Source: Streptomyces iakyrus
Lineage (GTDB): Bacteria; Actinomycetota; Actinomycetes; Streptomycetales; Streptomycetaceae
NCBI RefSeq assembly: GCF_000717055.1
Contig: NZ_JNXI01000024.1
Span: 39,132-103,131 of the forward strand
Length of the DNA stretch: 64,000 nt
Direction of reading: 5' to 3'
How positions within the stretch are numbered: position 1 is the stretch's first letter; each line of letters begins with the position of its first letter. Below the pieces are notes generated by a model. That model saw only the letters and a list, made by a program, of their open reading frames with translations, did no database searches and was not told the DNA's origin. Shown piece after piece: positions 1 to 9,106 of this stretch. Position numbers and translations under genes: made by a program.

Positions 1-120
1 ACGCTCAGCGGTGTCGCAGCCCGGCACGGGACCACCTGGCAGCGCCTCTACGCCGCCAACAAGGCCGCCATCGGCGGGAATCCCGACGTGATCGTCCCCG
101 GCCTGCGCCTCACGTTCTGA
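1..120 (+). CDS. C-terminal end of a LysM-domain protein (partial)
   Basis: The first 39 codons form the end of a gene that begins outside the window and stops with TGA. The visible residues read as the second half of a LysM peptidoglycan-binding fold: a V-A-x-R-H-G-T-T-W-x-x-L-Y-x-x-N run, then N-P-D-x-I-x-P-G-x-x-L. In Streptomyces such C-terminal LysM repeats usually belong to secreted cell-wall lytic enzymes, often transglycosylase-like or resuscitation-promoting-factor-like, but the catalytic part is not visible, so the enzyme type is inference. A strong hairpin follows the stop. Confidence 0.75.
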   Translation, partial: TLSGVAARHGTTWQRLYAANKAAIGGNPDVIVPGLRLTF

Positions 121-147
121 GGCGCCGCTCCCCCTCGCCGGGACACG

Positions 148-179
148 GGCCCCGTCCGGTCGGCCGACCGGACGGGGCC
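148..179. terminator. Bidirectional hairpin terminator
   Basis: A perfect 14-bp stem (148-161 with 166-179) closes a four-base GGCC loop. It lies between the convergent stops of the LysM gene and livF and can serve both. As usual in Streptomyces it has no clear U-tract. Confidence 0.75.
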
Positions 180-192
180 TCGGCGTCCGGCA

Positions 193-834
193 TCAGCCGG
201 AGAGCTCGCCCGCCTGTCCGGCGAACACGACGGTCCCGCGGCGCAGTTCGTAGACGATCGCGGACCGGTCCCGCAGGGCGGGCGGCAGCCGCTGCTCGGC
301 GACCACCACGCACGCGTCCAGCGCGCCCAGCAGCTCGTACGTCCGGGCCGCGACCGGGGGCGACATGCCCTGGGCGGGCTCGTCGACGAGCACCACGCGC
401 GCGCGGGCGAGCACGGCCCGGGAGAGGGCGAGCATGCGCTGCTCCCCGCCCGAGAGGGTGCCGGCGCGCCGCTCCAGCAGGGGGCGCAGCTGCGGGTAGG
501 CGTCGAGGGCCGGGGTGTGGTCGCGCGCGGCGAGTGCGAGGTTCTCGCGCACGGTGAGCGAGCCGAACACGGCCTGCCGCTCCGGCACCAAACACAGCCC
601 CCGCCGGGCCCGTTCGTACGCCGGGACGCGGGTGATGTCCGTGCCGTCCCACACCACCGTGCCGCCCGTCAGGGGCACGGTGCCCGCCAGGGCGCGCAGA
701 GCGGTGCTGCGGCCGGACCCGTTGCGGCCGAGCAGCACGGTGAGGCCCGGGCCGGGGGCGGCGAGGGTGATGCCGTGCAGCGCTTCCAGGGGGCCGTAGC
801 GCACGCGTGCGTGGCGCAGGGAGACGGTCGTCAT
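193..834 (-). CDS. livF: LivF-like ABC transporter ATP-binding protein with Arg in Walker A
   Basis: 213 residues, a normal length for LivF, one of the two ATPases of branched-chain amino-acid (HAAT family) importers. It acts on the cytoplasmic face with the permeases encoded just upstream. The signature L-S-G-G-E-Q and Walker B (V-V-L-V-D-E-P) are intact, and the LivF-typical A-E-Q replaces the switch histidine region. The Walker A loop at residues 36-44 reads G-R-N-G-S-G-R-S-T, so the normally invariant lysine is arginine (codon CGC). The start overlaps the end of the LivHMG fusion by 4 bp, so the two are probably translationally coupled. The substrate could be amino acids, urea or another small solute; the sequence does not decide this. 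Confidence 0.88.
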   Translation of the reverse strand: MTTVSLRHARVRYGPLEALHGITLAAPGPGLTVLLGRNGSGRSTALRALAGTVPLTGGTVVWDGTDITRVPAYERARRGLCLVPERQAVFGSLTVRENLALAARDHTPALDAYPQLRPLLERRAGTLSGGEQRMLALSRAVLARARVVLVDEPAQGMSPPVAARTYELLGALDACVVVAEQRLPPALRDRSAIVYELRRGTVVFAGQAGELSG

Positions 835-3587
835 CGGCCGGCCTCCGGTTCCAGGGCGTCCAGCACGCGTCCGGGCGGGCCGGAGGCGACGATCCGGCCC
901 GCGGTCATCACGTGCACGACGTCGGCGAGACCGGCCACCAGGTCCAGGTCGTGCTCGACGACCAGGAGGGCCGTGCCGTCGGCGGCCAGGGCCCTCAGGA
1001 CCCGGGCCAGGGCGGTCACTTCGGCGGTGTCGAGCCCGGCGGCGGGCTCGTCGAGGAGCAGGACGCGGGGGCTTCCCGCGAGGACCCGGGCCAGTTCGAC
1101 CCGGCGCAGCGTCCCGGTGGGCAGCCCGGCGGCGGGCCGTGCGCGCAGGGGCCCGTCGAGTCCGAGCAGCCTGAGAGCGCGCTCCACGGCGCCCGGGTCG
1201 GTCACCCGGCCCTGCTCGGCACCGACGCGGACGTTCTCGGCCACGGTCAGCGACGGGAAGACGGCCAGCTGCTGGAACGTCCGTGCGACACCGAGCCGGG
1301 CCCGGGCCTGGGCGGGCAGCGCGGTGATGTCCCGCCCGCCGAGCCGCACGACCCCCCTCGCGGGCGGCAGCGTCCCCGCCAGACAGTGGAACAGGGTGCT
1401 CTTCCCGGCCCCGTTGGGCCCGACGACCGCGGTGATCCGCCCGGGGGAGAGCTCCAGGTCCACCCCGTCGAGGGCGGTGAAGCCGCCGTAGCGGGCGTGG
1501 AGGCGGCGGGCGGTGAGGAGGGGAGCGGCGGCCGGGGGAGGGGGCGGCGGGGTGCCTCCCAGGCCGGGGACGGCCCCGCCCGGTGGGCCGGGTGGCGGGT
1601 GGCTGTTGCCGTCGGGGTGCTCGCGTCGGACGGGTGCGCTGCCGGGGTGCTCGTGTCGGGCGGGTGTTCCTGCCCTGTGAGCCATGCGTGTCGCACCGGT
1701 CGGTGCCGGGGCCCTCGGGGCCTTCTGGGGCTCTGCGGGGCGCAGGAGCCGGTGGGCCCGGGCGCCCGCCGGAGTCAGGGCCGGGGTGCGGCGCAGCCGG
1801 AGGCGTTCCCTGGCGGTGCGCAGGGCCTCGTACGGGCCGCCCGGGAAGCGGCCCGCCAGGATCGCCAGGACGCCGATCAGGGCCGCCGCGACGCCGCCCC
1901 GGGTGCCCGCGTCCAGCCCGACCAGGAGGGCCGCCGCTGCGAGGGCCCCGAGCGTGCTGTCAGCGCCCAGCACCACCACCGCGGCGAACCACAGCAGGCC
2001 GCGCACGGGGTCGTAGGCGGCGGCGTCGAAGGCGCGCAGGCCCATGCCGAGCATGCCGCCGCCCAGTGCGGCCAGTGCGGCACCCGCGACGAAGGCCAGC
2101 AGCTTGAGGGACGGCACCCGGACGCCCGCCGCCTGCGCGCCCCGCTCGTGATCCCGCATGGCGGCAAGGGCCCGGCCCGTCCGCCCCCGGCGCAGCGCGT
2201 GCGTGGCCAGCAGCGCGACCGCCAGCAGGAGCAGCTCCAGGACGTAGTACGCCCGGTCCCCGTCGAAGCCGGCGGGGCGGCCCAGGGACAGGCCCGCGGT
2301 GGCGTACGGCTGGGCGAAGACGAAGCGGCTCACCCCCACGCCGACCGCGAAGGTCGCCAGCGCCAGCGCCAGGCCCCGGCGGCCGATCGCCGGCCAGCCC
2401 GTCAGCAGGCCGAGCGGCGCCACCAGGACCACCGACACCCCGAGGGCCGCCAGCTCCGGCAGGGCGGGCAGCCCCGGGAAGCGGCCCGCCGCCAGCAGCG
2501 CCGTGAACAGGGCGCCCAGGCCCGCGTACGCCGCCTGCCCCAGGGAGATCTGGCCGCCGCGCCCGGTGACGACCACCAGGGACAGCAGGATCACGGCCAG
2601 CGCCGGCACCTGGACCGAGGTGTGCAGATCCTGGCCCGCGAGCCCCAGCGGCAGCAGGAACAGCACGAGCACCACGACCCAGGCGCCCGGCGGGGTCGCC
2701 GCGCGCGCCGTGGCCGTGCGGGGCAGCGCGTCCCGTTCCCCGACGCCCGGCAGGACCAGCGCCGCGACCAGCAGCGCGACGACGAACAGGTTCGTGCCCA
2801 CCGCCTGGAGCAGCGGCTCGGCCCAGCCCGACGGGTGCAGCCGCGTCAGCTGGCTCTGCGCCACCCCGATGCCCAGTGCCACCACCACCGCGACCGGCAG
2901 GCTCCGCATCCGCGCGGCCACCGCCACCGCAACGACCTCCATCACGAGCAGCGAGAGACCGGACGGGTCGAGCCGTACGTACGGCGCCAGCAGCACTCCC
3001 GTCAGACCGGCCGTGAACGAGCCGAACGCCCAGCCCGTGGCCGCGACCCGGTCCGCGTCGATGCCGCCCAGCTCGGCCAGCCGCCGGTCGTCGACCACGG
3101 CCCGCAGCTCCCGCCCAAACCGCGTCCGGCGGATTACCACCGTGACCCCCGCGGCCAGCACCAGCACCACCGCCAGCTGCCCCCACGGCTCGTCCGGCAC
3201 CAGCACCGGAGCGTCGTCCCGCGCCCCCTGCCCCCACAGCAGCGCCGCCCCGCCCACCAGCAGCACGAACACCCCGATGGACGCCACCAGCGTCTGCGCC
3301 GGGGCACCGCCCAGGACAGCCAGGGGCCGGAACACGAACCGCTCCAGGACCACCCCCAGCCCCGGGGCCAGCACCAGCAGCGTCACCACCGCACCGAGCC
3401 ACAGCGGCCAGCCCCACTCGACCACGCACTGCCGCAGCACGTACGCGCACACCATCGCGATCGCGCCGTGGGCGAAGTTCAGCACACCCGTCGCGCGGTA
3501 CGTCACGATCAGGCCGATCCCGGTCAGCGCCGCCGCGCTGCCCACCGAGAGCCCGGCGAGGGTGAGGTCGTACGTCAGCGACGACAT
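831..3587 (-). CDS. LivH-LivM-LivG fusion: two permeases plus ATPase in one chain
   Basis: 918 residues carrying three subunits of a branched-chain amino-acid type importer. About residues 1-290 are a LivH permease (G-I-G-L-I-V-T-Y-R-A-T-G-V-L-N-F-A-H-G is the family signature). About 300-600 are a LivM permease (G-R-G-G-Q-I-S-L-G-Q-A-A-Y-A-G-L-G). A Pro/Ala/His-rich linker of roughly 90 residues follows, then a LivG ATPase from about 686, with intact Walker A G-P-N-G-A-G-K-S-T and Walker B L-L-L-D-E-P. LivF, encoded next, supplies the second ATPase, and the divergent binding protein at 4747-6033 would deliver substrate. The start codon overlaps the TGA of the upstream gene (ATGA). Fusions of these subunits occur in actinomycetes, but most bacteria keep them separate. 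Confidence 0.88.
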   Translation of the reverse strand: MSSLTYDLTLAGLSVGSAAALTGIGLIVTYRATGVLNFAHGAIAMVCAYVLRQCVVEWGWPLWLGAVVTLLVLAPGLGVVLERFVFRPLAVLGGAPAQTLVASIGVFVLLVGGAALLWGQGARDDAPVLVPDEPWGQLAVVLVLAAGVTVVIRRTRFGRELRAVVDDRRLAELGGIDADRVAATGWAFGSFTAGLTGVLLAPYVRLDPSGLSLLVMEVVAVAVAARMRSLPVAVVVALGIGVAQSQLTRLHPSGWAEPLLQAVGTNLFVVALLVAALVLPGVGERDALPRTATARAATPPGAWVVVLVLFLLPLGLAGQDLHTSVQVPALAVILLSLVVVTGRGGQISLGQAAYAGLGALFTALLAAGRFPGLPALPELAALGVSVVLVAPLGLLTGWPAIGRRGLALALATFAVGVGVSRFVFAQPYATAGLSLGRPAGFDGDRAYYVLELLLLAVALLATHALRRGRTGRALAAMRDHERGAQAAGVRVPSLKLLAFVAGAALAALGGGMLGMGLRAFDAAAYDPVRGLLWFAAVVVLGADSTLGALAAAALLVGLDAGTRGGVAAALIGVLAILAGRFPGGPYEALRTARERLRLRRTPALTPAGARAHRLLRPAEPQKAPRAPAPTGATRMAHRAGTPARHEHPGSAPVRREHPDGNSHPPPGPPGGAVPGLGGTPPPPPPAAAPLLTARRLHARYGGFTALDGVDLELSPGRITAVVGPNGAGKSTLFHCLAGTLPPARGVVRLGGRDITALPAQARARLGVARTFQQLAVFPSLTVAENVRVGAEQGRVTDPGAVERALRLLGLDGPLRARPAAGLPTGTLRRVELARVLAGSPRVLLLDEPAAGLDTAEVTALARVLRALAADGTALLVVEHDLDLVAGLADVVHVMTAGRIVASGPPGRVLDALEPEAGR

Positions 3588-4063
3588 CAGTCGGTTTCTT
3601 CGGCCGGCTCGCAGATCGGGCAGGGGTCCAGCTCACCGCTCGCCACCAGCTTGGAGTCCACCGGGACAGCCTCCGCCTTGCCCGCGACCAGCGGGCAGTC
3701 CGCGCGGTGCCACAGCGTGCCGCCCGGCACCATCAGCAGGTCGCCGCTGACCGCGAGCGGCGCGAGCGCGGCCCGGCCGCTCTCCTCCGGCTCGTCCGGC
3801 TCCGCCGCCACCAGCAGGTGGTACAGCTCCTCCACGCGCGCGGCGGCGATCGACTCCCGGCCCCGGGCCAGCAGCACCGCCCCGGCGACGATCAGCCCGG
3901 CCCCGGGGATCGAGCAGGAGGCGAGGTAGGGCAGCTGCCGTTCGGCGTAACGCTCGCCGGAGACCCCGTACCAGCCGACGACGCACAGCACCGCCCCGGC
4001 GGCCAGGGCCGCCCAGCCGGCCCACAGGACGGGATGCACGGTCCGCAGTCGGCTGGTCCGCAT
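3587..4063 (-). CDS. Two-TM membrane protein with C-terminal Cys/His cluster
   Basis: Unrecognised family, 158 residues from the chosen ATG at 4063; an in-frame start 54 bp upstream is possible but adds a non-conserved-looking tail. Two hydrophobic segments (about residues 13-33 and 50-66) form a hairpin, then a cytoplasmic-looking acidic stretch, then a C-terminal region with W-H-R-A-D-C-P and D-P-C-P-I-C-E-P. The spacing of these Cys and His residues suggests a small metal-binding knuckle. It is the first gene of the livHMG-livF operon, coupled by an ATGA overlap, so an accessory role for the transporter is plausible but unproven. Confidence 0.7.
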   Translation of the reverse strand: MRTSRLRTVHPVLWAGWAALAAGAVLCVVGWYGVSGERYAERQLPYLASCSIPGAGLIVAGAVLLARGRESIAAARVEELYHLLVAAEPDEPEESGRAALAPLAVSGDLLMVPGGTLWHRADCPLVAGKAEAVPVDSKLVASGELDPCPICEPAEETD

Positions 4064-4208
4064 CGCTGGCTCCCACACGTCGGAATCGGCTGTGCGTGCG
4101 TCGGGCTGCCTGTTCAAGTCCGCCGATCGCTTGCACTATGCCCTGTGGAAGCTGACCCTGAAAGCACCGGGCGCACATGGCCCGGACCGACACCCGGTGG
4201 TGAGCCAG

Positions 4209-4772
4209 ATGGTTCTCGGCAGCGACCTCAGGCGGGGGAACGCGACGGGGGGTCCACGCACCGCGGGACGGGGTACGGCGATCGCCGCCGCCCTGGTCCT
4301 GGCCATCGCCCCGGCCCTCGCGGCGTGCAGTGACGACAGCGGCGGCGGCAGCGAGTCCACGCCTCCCACCCCGACCGCGGAGCGGACTACGAGCGCGCCG
4401 GCCAGCGCGCCGGCGGACCGGGCCGCGGCGGAGGCGGAGATCAAGCAGAACTGGGAGAAGTTCTTCGATCCGCAGACCTCGACCGAGGAGAAGCAGGCCA
4501 TCCTGCAGAACGGCGACCGGATGGGGCCGGTCCTGGAGGCCTTCAGCGGTGACGAGCGCGGCGGACAGGTCCAGGCGAAGGTCACCAAGGTCGAGTTCAC
4601 CTCGGCGACCGAGGCGGACGTGACGTACACGCTCACCCTGAAGGGCGCCACCGTTCTGCCGAACGCCTCCGGGACAGCCGTCGAGGAGGAGGGCACCTGG
4701 AAGGTGTCCGTCAAGGCGCTGTGCTCGCTGGTGCAGATGAGCGGCAATGCGTCGCCGGTCCCGGGTTGCTGA
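4209..4772 (+). CDS. Lipoprotein, NTF2-like low-molecular-weight
   Basis: 187 residues. The N-terminus is a lipoprotein signal: a basic stretch, a hydrophobic core and a lipobox L-A-A-C, followed by a Ser/Thr/Pro linker. The mature part (E-I-K-Q-N-W-E-K-F-F-D onward) has the length and pattern of a small alpha+beta NTF2-like domain seen in actinobacterial lipoproteins. ATG 4209 is chosen; GTG 4200 in frame is an alternative. It is divergent from the liv operon and overlaps the next gene by 26 bp, so it is likely co-expressed with the solute-binding protein. Its molecular function is unknown. Confidence 0.7.
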   Translation: MVLGSDLRRGNATGGPRTAGRGTAIAAALVLAIAPALAACSDDSGGGSESTPPTPTAERTTSAPASAPADRAAAEAEIKQNWEKFFDPQTSTEEKQAILQNGDRMGPVLEAFSGDERGGQVQAKVTKVEFTSATEADVTYTLTLKGATVLPNASGTAVEEEGTWKVSVKALCSLVQMSGNASPVPGC

Positions 4773-6033
4773 GATCCTCGTCGCCGTCCTGCTGCTCTCC
4801 CTGAGCGCGGCCTGCGGCAGCCGGCTCCCGGAGAGCGACTTCGAGCACGACGACCGCACCCCCGCGCCCCGCGACGCCGCGCCTTTGCGGGTCGGCATCA
4901 TCACCAGCGCCACCAGCCCGGTCGGCGGCGGCGCCTTCACCGGACCGCGCGACGGCGCCCGGGCCTTCTTCGACCGGCTCAACGCGCGCGGGGGCATCGA
5001 CGGCCGCCGGGTCGAGGTGCGCACCTGCGACGACGGCGGCAGCGGCGTCGGCAACAACGAGTGCGTGCACCGACTCGTCGAGGAGGACCAGGTCGTCGCC
5101 CTGGTCGCCACCACCGCCCTCGACTACGCGGGGGCCTCCCGCGTCTCCCGCGCGCGCGTGCCCGACATCGGCGGCCAGCCCATCGGCACCGCCTACGACA
5201 CCTTCCCGCACCTCTACGGCATCTACGGCAGTCTCGCGCCCCGCGACGGCACCCCCGGCTGGGACGGCAAGCTGTACGGCGGCACCGAGGTCTACCGCTA
5301 CTTCAAACGCGAGCACGGCGCCCGCACCGCCGCCGTCGTCTCCTACAACCAGTCCGCCTCGGCCGCCTACGCCCGGCTCGTGGAGCGCGGCCTGCGCGCC
5401 GAGGGCTACAAGGTCGTCACCGAGCAGGTCGACTTCGCCCTGCCGAACTTCCGCGCCGTCGCCGCCGACCTCAAGGAGCAGGGCGCCGACCTGGTGTTCG
5501 ACGCCATCGACGGGCACGGCAACGCCCGGCTCTGCCAGGCCATGGACGAGGCCGGCGCCGACGTCACCGCCAAGGTGACCAACGTTCAGAACTGGACATC
5601 CACCGTCGCCGAGGACTACAAGGACGCCCCGCGCTGCCGCAACGCCCTGTGGGCGACCGGCGCCAGCCGCAACTTCGAGGACACCGGCAACGCGGCCGTA
5701 CAGGAGTTCCGCGAGGCGACGAAGGACCTCGAGACGCACTCCCAGTGGCAGCTGGAAGGGTGGGCGGCCGCGCGCTGGTTCACGGACGCGGCGAAGTCCT
5801 GCGCCACCACGGGCATCACGCGCGCCTGCGTCGACGCCTTCATGAACCGCAGCCAGGGCTACACCGCCGGAGGACTGCTGCTTCCCGTCCGCTTCGACCG
5901 CCTGCCCGAGCCGCCGAAGAGCATCAGGACCTGCCTGTCGGTGGCCCGCTGGCAGGACGGCGAGGGCTGGGTGGGGCAGGGCGACATGAACCGCACCTGC
6001 TTCACCGTCCCGCAACTGGCCTACGCGCCTTGA
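4747..6033 (+). CDS. ABC transporter substrate-binding lipoprotein, Peripla_BP_6 type
   Basis: 428 residues. The signal peptide ends in lipobox L-S-A-A-C near residue 23, which anchors the protein to the outer face of the membrane. The mature protein resembles the type I periplasmic fold of Leu/Ile/Val-binding proteins: V-G-I-I-T-S near the N-terminus, G-A-R-A-F-F-D-R-L-N-A-R-G-G-I-D-G-R, then two alpha/beta lobes including V-V-S-Y-N-Q-S. It should capture substrate for the LivHMG-LivF transporter encoded divergently next door. Cysteines near residues 97, 106 and 260-300 may form disulfides. The ligand cannot be told from sequence. Confidence 0.85.
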   Translation: MRRRSRVAEILVAVLLLSLSAACGSRLPESDFEHDDRTPAPRDAAPLRVGIITSATSPVGGGAFTGPRDGARAFFDRLNARGGIDGRRVEVRTCDDGGSGVGNNECVHRLVEEDQVVALVATTALDYAGASRVSRARVPDIGGQPIGTAYDTFPHLYGIYGSLAPRDGTPGWDGKLYGGTEVYRYFKREHGARTAAVVSYNQSASAAYARLVERGLRAEGYKVVTEQVDFALPNFRAVAADLKEQGADLVFDAIDGHGNARLCQAMDEAGADVTAKVTNVQNWTSTVAEDYKDAPRCRNALWATGASRNFEDTGNAAVQEFREATKDLETHSQWQLEGWAAARWFTDAAKSCATTGITRACVDAFMNRSQGYTAGGLLLPVRFDRLPEPPKSIRTCLSVARWQDGEGWVGQGDMNRTCFTVPQLAYAP

Positions 6034-6071
6034 GGACAGTGGCTGTCCGCAAGGCCTGGCAGACTCGCCCC

Positions 6072-7112
6072 ATGTTGGAGACCTCGGCCCGCCTGCTGCG
6101 TCTGCTGTCCCTGCTCCAGGCCCACCGCGAGTGGTCCGGCGCCGACCTGGCCGGCCGGCTCGGCGTCAGCGCCCGCACCCTGCGCCGGGACGTCGACCGG
6201 CTGCGCGAACTGGGCTACCCGGTCAACGCCAGCCCCGGCACCGGTGGCGGCTACCAGCTGGGCGCGGGCGCCGAACTCCCGCCGCTGCTCCTGGACGACG
6301 ACGAGGCCGTCGCCGTGGCGGTCGGGCTGCGCACCGCCGCCGGGCAGGGCATCGACGGCATCGGCGAGACCTCGGTACGGGCCCTCGCCAAGCTGGAGCA
6401 GGTGCTGCCGAACCGGCTGCGCCGCCGGGTGGGCGCCCTGAACGCCTTCACCGTGCCGATGCTGCGCAGCACGCTGCCCTCCTCGGTCGACCCGGCCGTG
6501 CTCACCGAGCTCGCCCATCTGTGCCGGGACGCCGAACGGCTGCGCTTCGAGTACCGCGGCCACGACGGCACCCCCAGCCGCCGCACGGTCGAACCGCACC
6601 GCCTGGTGTGCACCGAGCGCCGCTGGTACCTGGTCGCCTGGGACCTCGACCGCGACGACTGGCGCACGTTCCGCGTGGACCGCGTCACGCCCAGACCGCC
6701 GCACGGCCCGCGCTTCACCCCGCGCAAGCCGCCTGCCGAGGACCTCGCCGCCTACGTCTCCCAGGGCGTCTCCACGCGCGCGTACGCCACCCACGCCGTC
6801 GTACGGCTCCTGGTGCCCCTGGAGGAAGCGGCCGGACACATCTCGCCCTCCGCCGGAGTGCTGGAGGCGGAGAGCGAGAACACCTGCCTGCTGCGCTGCG
6901 GCGCCGGCAGCCTCGACGTGATGGTCATCCACGTGGTGATGCTGGGCTTCGACTTCGAGGTGCTGGAGCCCGACGGGCTCATCGAGGCGATCAGGACGAC
7001 TCGGGACCGGCTTGATGGCGCTCTGGCTCGGGCTGCGCAGTCACCGCCGCGTACTCCGGATGGTGGAGGTCGAACGCCGGCGACTCGGAGCGGATCCGGG
7101 GCAGCGTCGTGA
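6072..7112 (+). CDS. WYL-domain transcriptional regulator (YafY type)
   Basis: 346 residues. The N-terminal DeoR-like winged helix is clear ([26 protein letters not shown] at about 28-53), followed by the G-G-G-Y-Q-L turn. The WYL domain starts near residue 155 and carries R-R-W-Y-L-V-A-W-D near 181-189, and a C-terminal WCX-like region follows. WYL proteins sense small ligands or nucleic acids and repress or activate nearby genes. No obvious target is adjacent except the divergent-function ctaD. The last 122 bp overlap the 3' end of ctaD on the other strand, and the ends of both proteins look unconserved there. Confidence 0.87.
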   Translation: MLETSARLLRLLSLLQAHREWSGADLAGRLGVSARTLRRDVDRLRELGYPVNASPGTGGGYQLGAGAELPPLLLDDDEAVAVAVGLRTAAGQGIDGIGETSVRALAKLEQVLPNRLRRRVGALNAFTVPMLRSTLPSSVDPAVLTELAHLCRDAERLRFEYRGHDGTPSRRTVEPHRLVCTERRWYLVAWDLDRDDWRTFRVDRVTPRPPHGPRFTPRKPPAEDLAAYVSQGVSTRAYATHAVVRLLVPLEEAAGHISPSAGVLEAESENTCLLRCGAGSLDVMVIHVVMLGFDFEVLEPDGLIEAIRTTRDRLDGALARAAQSPPRTPDGGGRTPATRSGSGAAS

Positions 7113-8682
7113 AGTTGTGCCGCGGCGGCGGGCACGAGGTCGCCCACTCCAGGGAACGGCCGAAGCCCCAGGGGTCGTCCACCTGGACTTTCTCGCCGTA
7201 CTTGGCGGTCTTCCACACGTTGTAGAGGAACGGCAGCGTCGACATGCCGAGCAGGAACGCGCCGATCGTCGACACCGTGTTGAGCGCGGTGAAGCCGTCC
7301 GCCGCGAGGTAGTCGGCGTACCGGCGGGGCATGCCCTCGGCGCCCAGCCAGTGCTGCACCAGGAACGTGGTGTGGAAGCCGACGAAGAGCACCCAGAACT
7401 GGATCTTGCCGAGCCGCTCGTCGAGCATCTTCCCGGTGAACTTCGGCCACCAGAAGAAGAACCCGGCGAAGATCGCGAAGACGACGGTGCCGAAGACGAC
7501 GTAGTGGAAGTGCGCCACCACGAAGTACGTGTCCGTCACGTGGAAGTCCATCGGCGGCGACGCCAGGATCACCCCGGTCAGGCCGCCGAACAGGAACGTC
7601 ACCAGGAAGCCGGTCGCCCACAGCATCGGCGTCTCGAAGGACAGCGAGCCCTTCAGCATGGTGCCGGCCCAGTTGAAGAACTTCACCCCCGTCGGCACCG
7701 CGATCAGGAAGCTCATGAAGGAGAAGAACGGCAGCAGCACCGCACCCGTGGCGAACATGTGGTGCGCCCACACGATCATCGACAGGCCGGTGATCGCCAT
7801 CGTCGCCCCGACCAGTGTCAGATAGCCGAACAACGGCTTGCGGCTGAAGACCGGGATGATCTCTGTGATGATGCCGAAGAACGGCAGCGCGATGATGTAC
7901 ACCTCGGGATGGCCGAAGAACCAGAACAGGTGCTGCCACAGGATCGCCCCGCCGTTGGCCGCGTCGAACACCTGCGAGCCGAACCGCCGGTCCGCCTCCA
8001 GCACCAGCAGCGCCGCCGCGAGCACCGGGAACGCCATCAGGATCAGGATCGACGTGAACAGGGTGTTCCACACGAAGATCGGCATCCGGAACATCGTCAT
8101 GCCCGGGGCGCGCATCCCGATGATCGTGGTGACGAAGTTGACCGCGCCGAGGATCGTGCCGAAGCCCGACAGCGCCAGCCCCATGATCCACAGATCGGCC
8201 CCGATCCCCGGCGAGCGCACCTCGCTGTTGAGCGGGGCGTAGGCGGTCCAGCCGAAGTCCGCCGGCCCGGAGGGCACCAGCAGCGAGCCGAGCACGATCA
8301 GCCCGCCGAACAGGAACAGCCAGTACGAGAACATGTTCAGCCGCGGGAAGGCCACGTCGGGCGCGCCGATCTGCAACGGCATCAGCTCGTTGGCGAAGCC
8401 CGCGAAGGTCGGCGTCGCGAACAGCAGCAGCATGATCGTGCCGTGCAGCGTGAACGCCTGGTTGAACTGCTCGTTGTCGATGATCTGCAGACCGGGGCGG
8501 GCCAGTTCGGCGCGCATCAGCAGCGCCATCGCTCCGGCGACCAGGAAGAACAAGAACGACGTGATCAGGTAGAGGTGGCCGATCTTCTTGTGGTCCGTGG
8601 TCGTGAGCCAGTCGACCACCACCCGGCCGTGCCGTGTCCGCTGCTCGGGCGGCGCCGCCGCCTGTACGGTCTGCGTCCCCAT
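6991..8682 (-). CDS. ctaD: Cytochrome c oxidase subunit I
   Basis: 563 residues, the usual length for actinobacterial CtaD, the catalytic haem-copper subunit of aa3 oxidase that reduces oxygen and pumps protons in the membrane. Visible are the haem a ligand in F-T-L-H-G-T-I-M, the CuB site F-F-G-H-P-E-V-Y-I (crosslinked His-Tyr), W-A-H-H-M-F and the paired haem ligands in V-V-A-H-F-H-Y-V. Twelve hydrophobic segments are evident. No ctaC, ctaE, ctaF or qcr genes flank it, so this is a solitary copy; Streptomyces often carry a second ctaD away from the main cluster. Its 3' end overlaps the convergent WYL gene by 122 bp. Confidence 0.95.
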   Translation of the reverse strand: MGTQTVQAAAPPEQRTRHGRVVVDWLTTTDHKKIGHLYLITSFLFFLVAGAMALLMRAELARPGLQIIDNEQFNQAFTLHGTIMLLLFATPTFAGFANELMPLQIGAPDVAFPRLNMFSYWLFLFGGLIVLGSLLVPSGPADFGWTAYAPLNSEVRSPGIGADLWIMGLALSGFGTILGAVNFVTTIIGMRAPGMTMFRMPIFVWNTLFTSILILMAFPVLAAALLVLEADRRFGSQVFDAANGGAILWQHLFWFFGHPEVYIIALPFFGIITEIIPVFSRKPLFGYLTLVGATMAITGLSMIVWAHHMFATGAVLLPFFSFMSFLIAVPTGVKFFNWAGTMLKGSLSFETPMLWATGFLVTFLFGGLTGVILASPPMDFHVTDTYFVVAHFHYVVFGTVVFAIFAGFFFWWPKFTGKMLDERLGKIQFWVLFVGFHTTFLVQHWLGAEGMPRRYADYLAADGFTALNTVSTIGAFLLGMSTLPFLYNVWKTAKYGEKVQVDDPWGFGRSLEWATSCPPPRHNFTTLPRIRSESPAFDLHHPEYAAVTAQPEPERHQAGPESS

Positions 8683-9106
8683 CGCTCGCCCCTTCGCTGA
8701 TCGCGCACCGGGCCCGCCGCAGCCCGCGCCTCATGTACCCGCGAGCTCACGCCATGATGCTCGCGTCACCGCGCGCTCCGACAGGGGGCGTATCGGCCTC
8801 TGTATGCCGAAGCCATGCATTTCCCGTGCCGCGCCGACTTCGCCGGGCCGGTGCGGCGCGGGAAAGCAATGGAGCCCCGGAGGCACTTCACCGGGCACTT
8901 TCGCCGGGCTTTTCCATGAGCTCATGCGACACGCGGGAATTCCGATCGAATGCCTGCGGAAGGCGTACGGAATCGCTCGTCCGTGTGACGGACAGCTCCC
9001 GAAACGCCTGTCGTGATCTTGTGACAGAAGCGTGACGCGGGCCGGACAGTGACCGGGGCCCCGGCCTGGACTTCCGCGGTCTGCGGCCAGCGCATAGCGT
9101 GGCGGC
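8683..9106. other. Intergenic region upstream of ctaD and the I78 inhibitor gene
   Basis: About 420 bp with no convincing gene on either strand. It must hold the divergent promoters of ctaD and the small inhibitor gene. A long imperfect inverted repeat (about 8824-8836 with 8850-8862, two wobble positions) could form a hairpin in the ctaD leader. The ctaD start has an AGGGGCGAG-like ribosome binding site. Confidence 0.5.

Noticed and set aside
807..3929. 1040-codon plus-strand frame opposite the liv genes
   Set aside because: Antisense of the LivHMG gene; Arg/Gln/Pro/His-rich without a fold. High GC opens the opposite frames.
7012..8700. Long plus-strand frame opposite ctaD
   Set aside because: CtaD on the minus strand has all catalytic motifs; this frame is a shadow.
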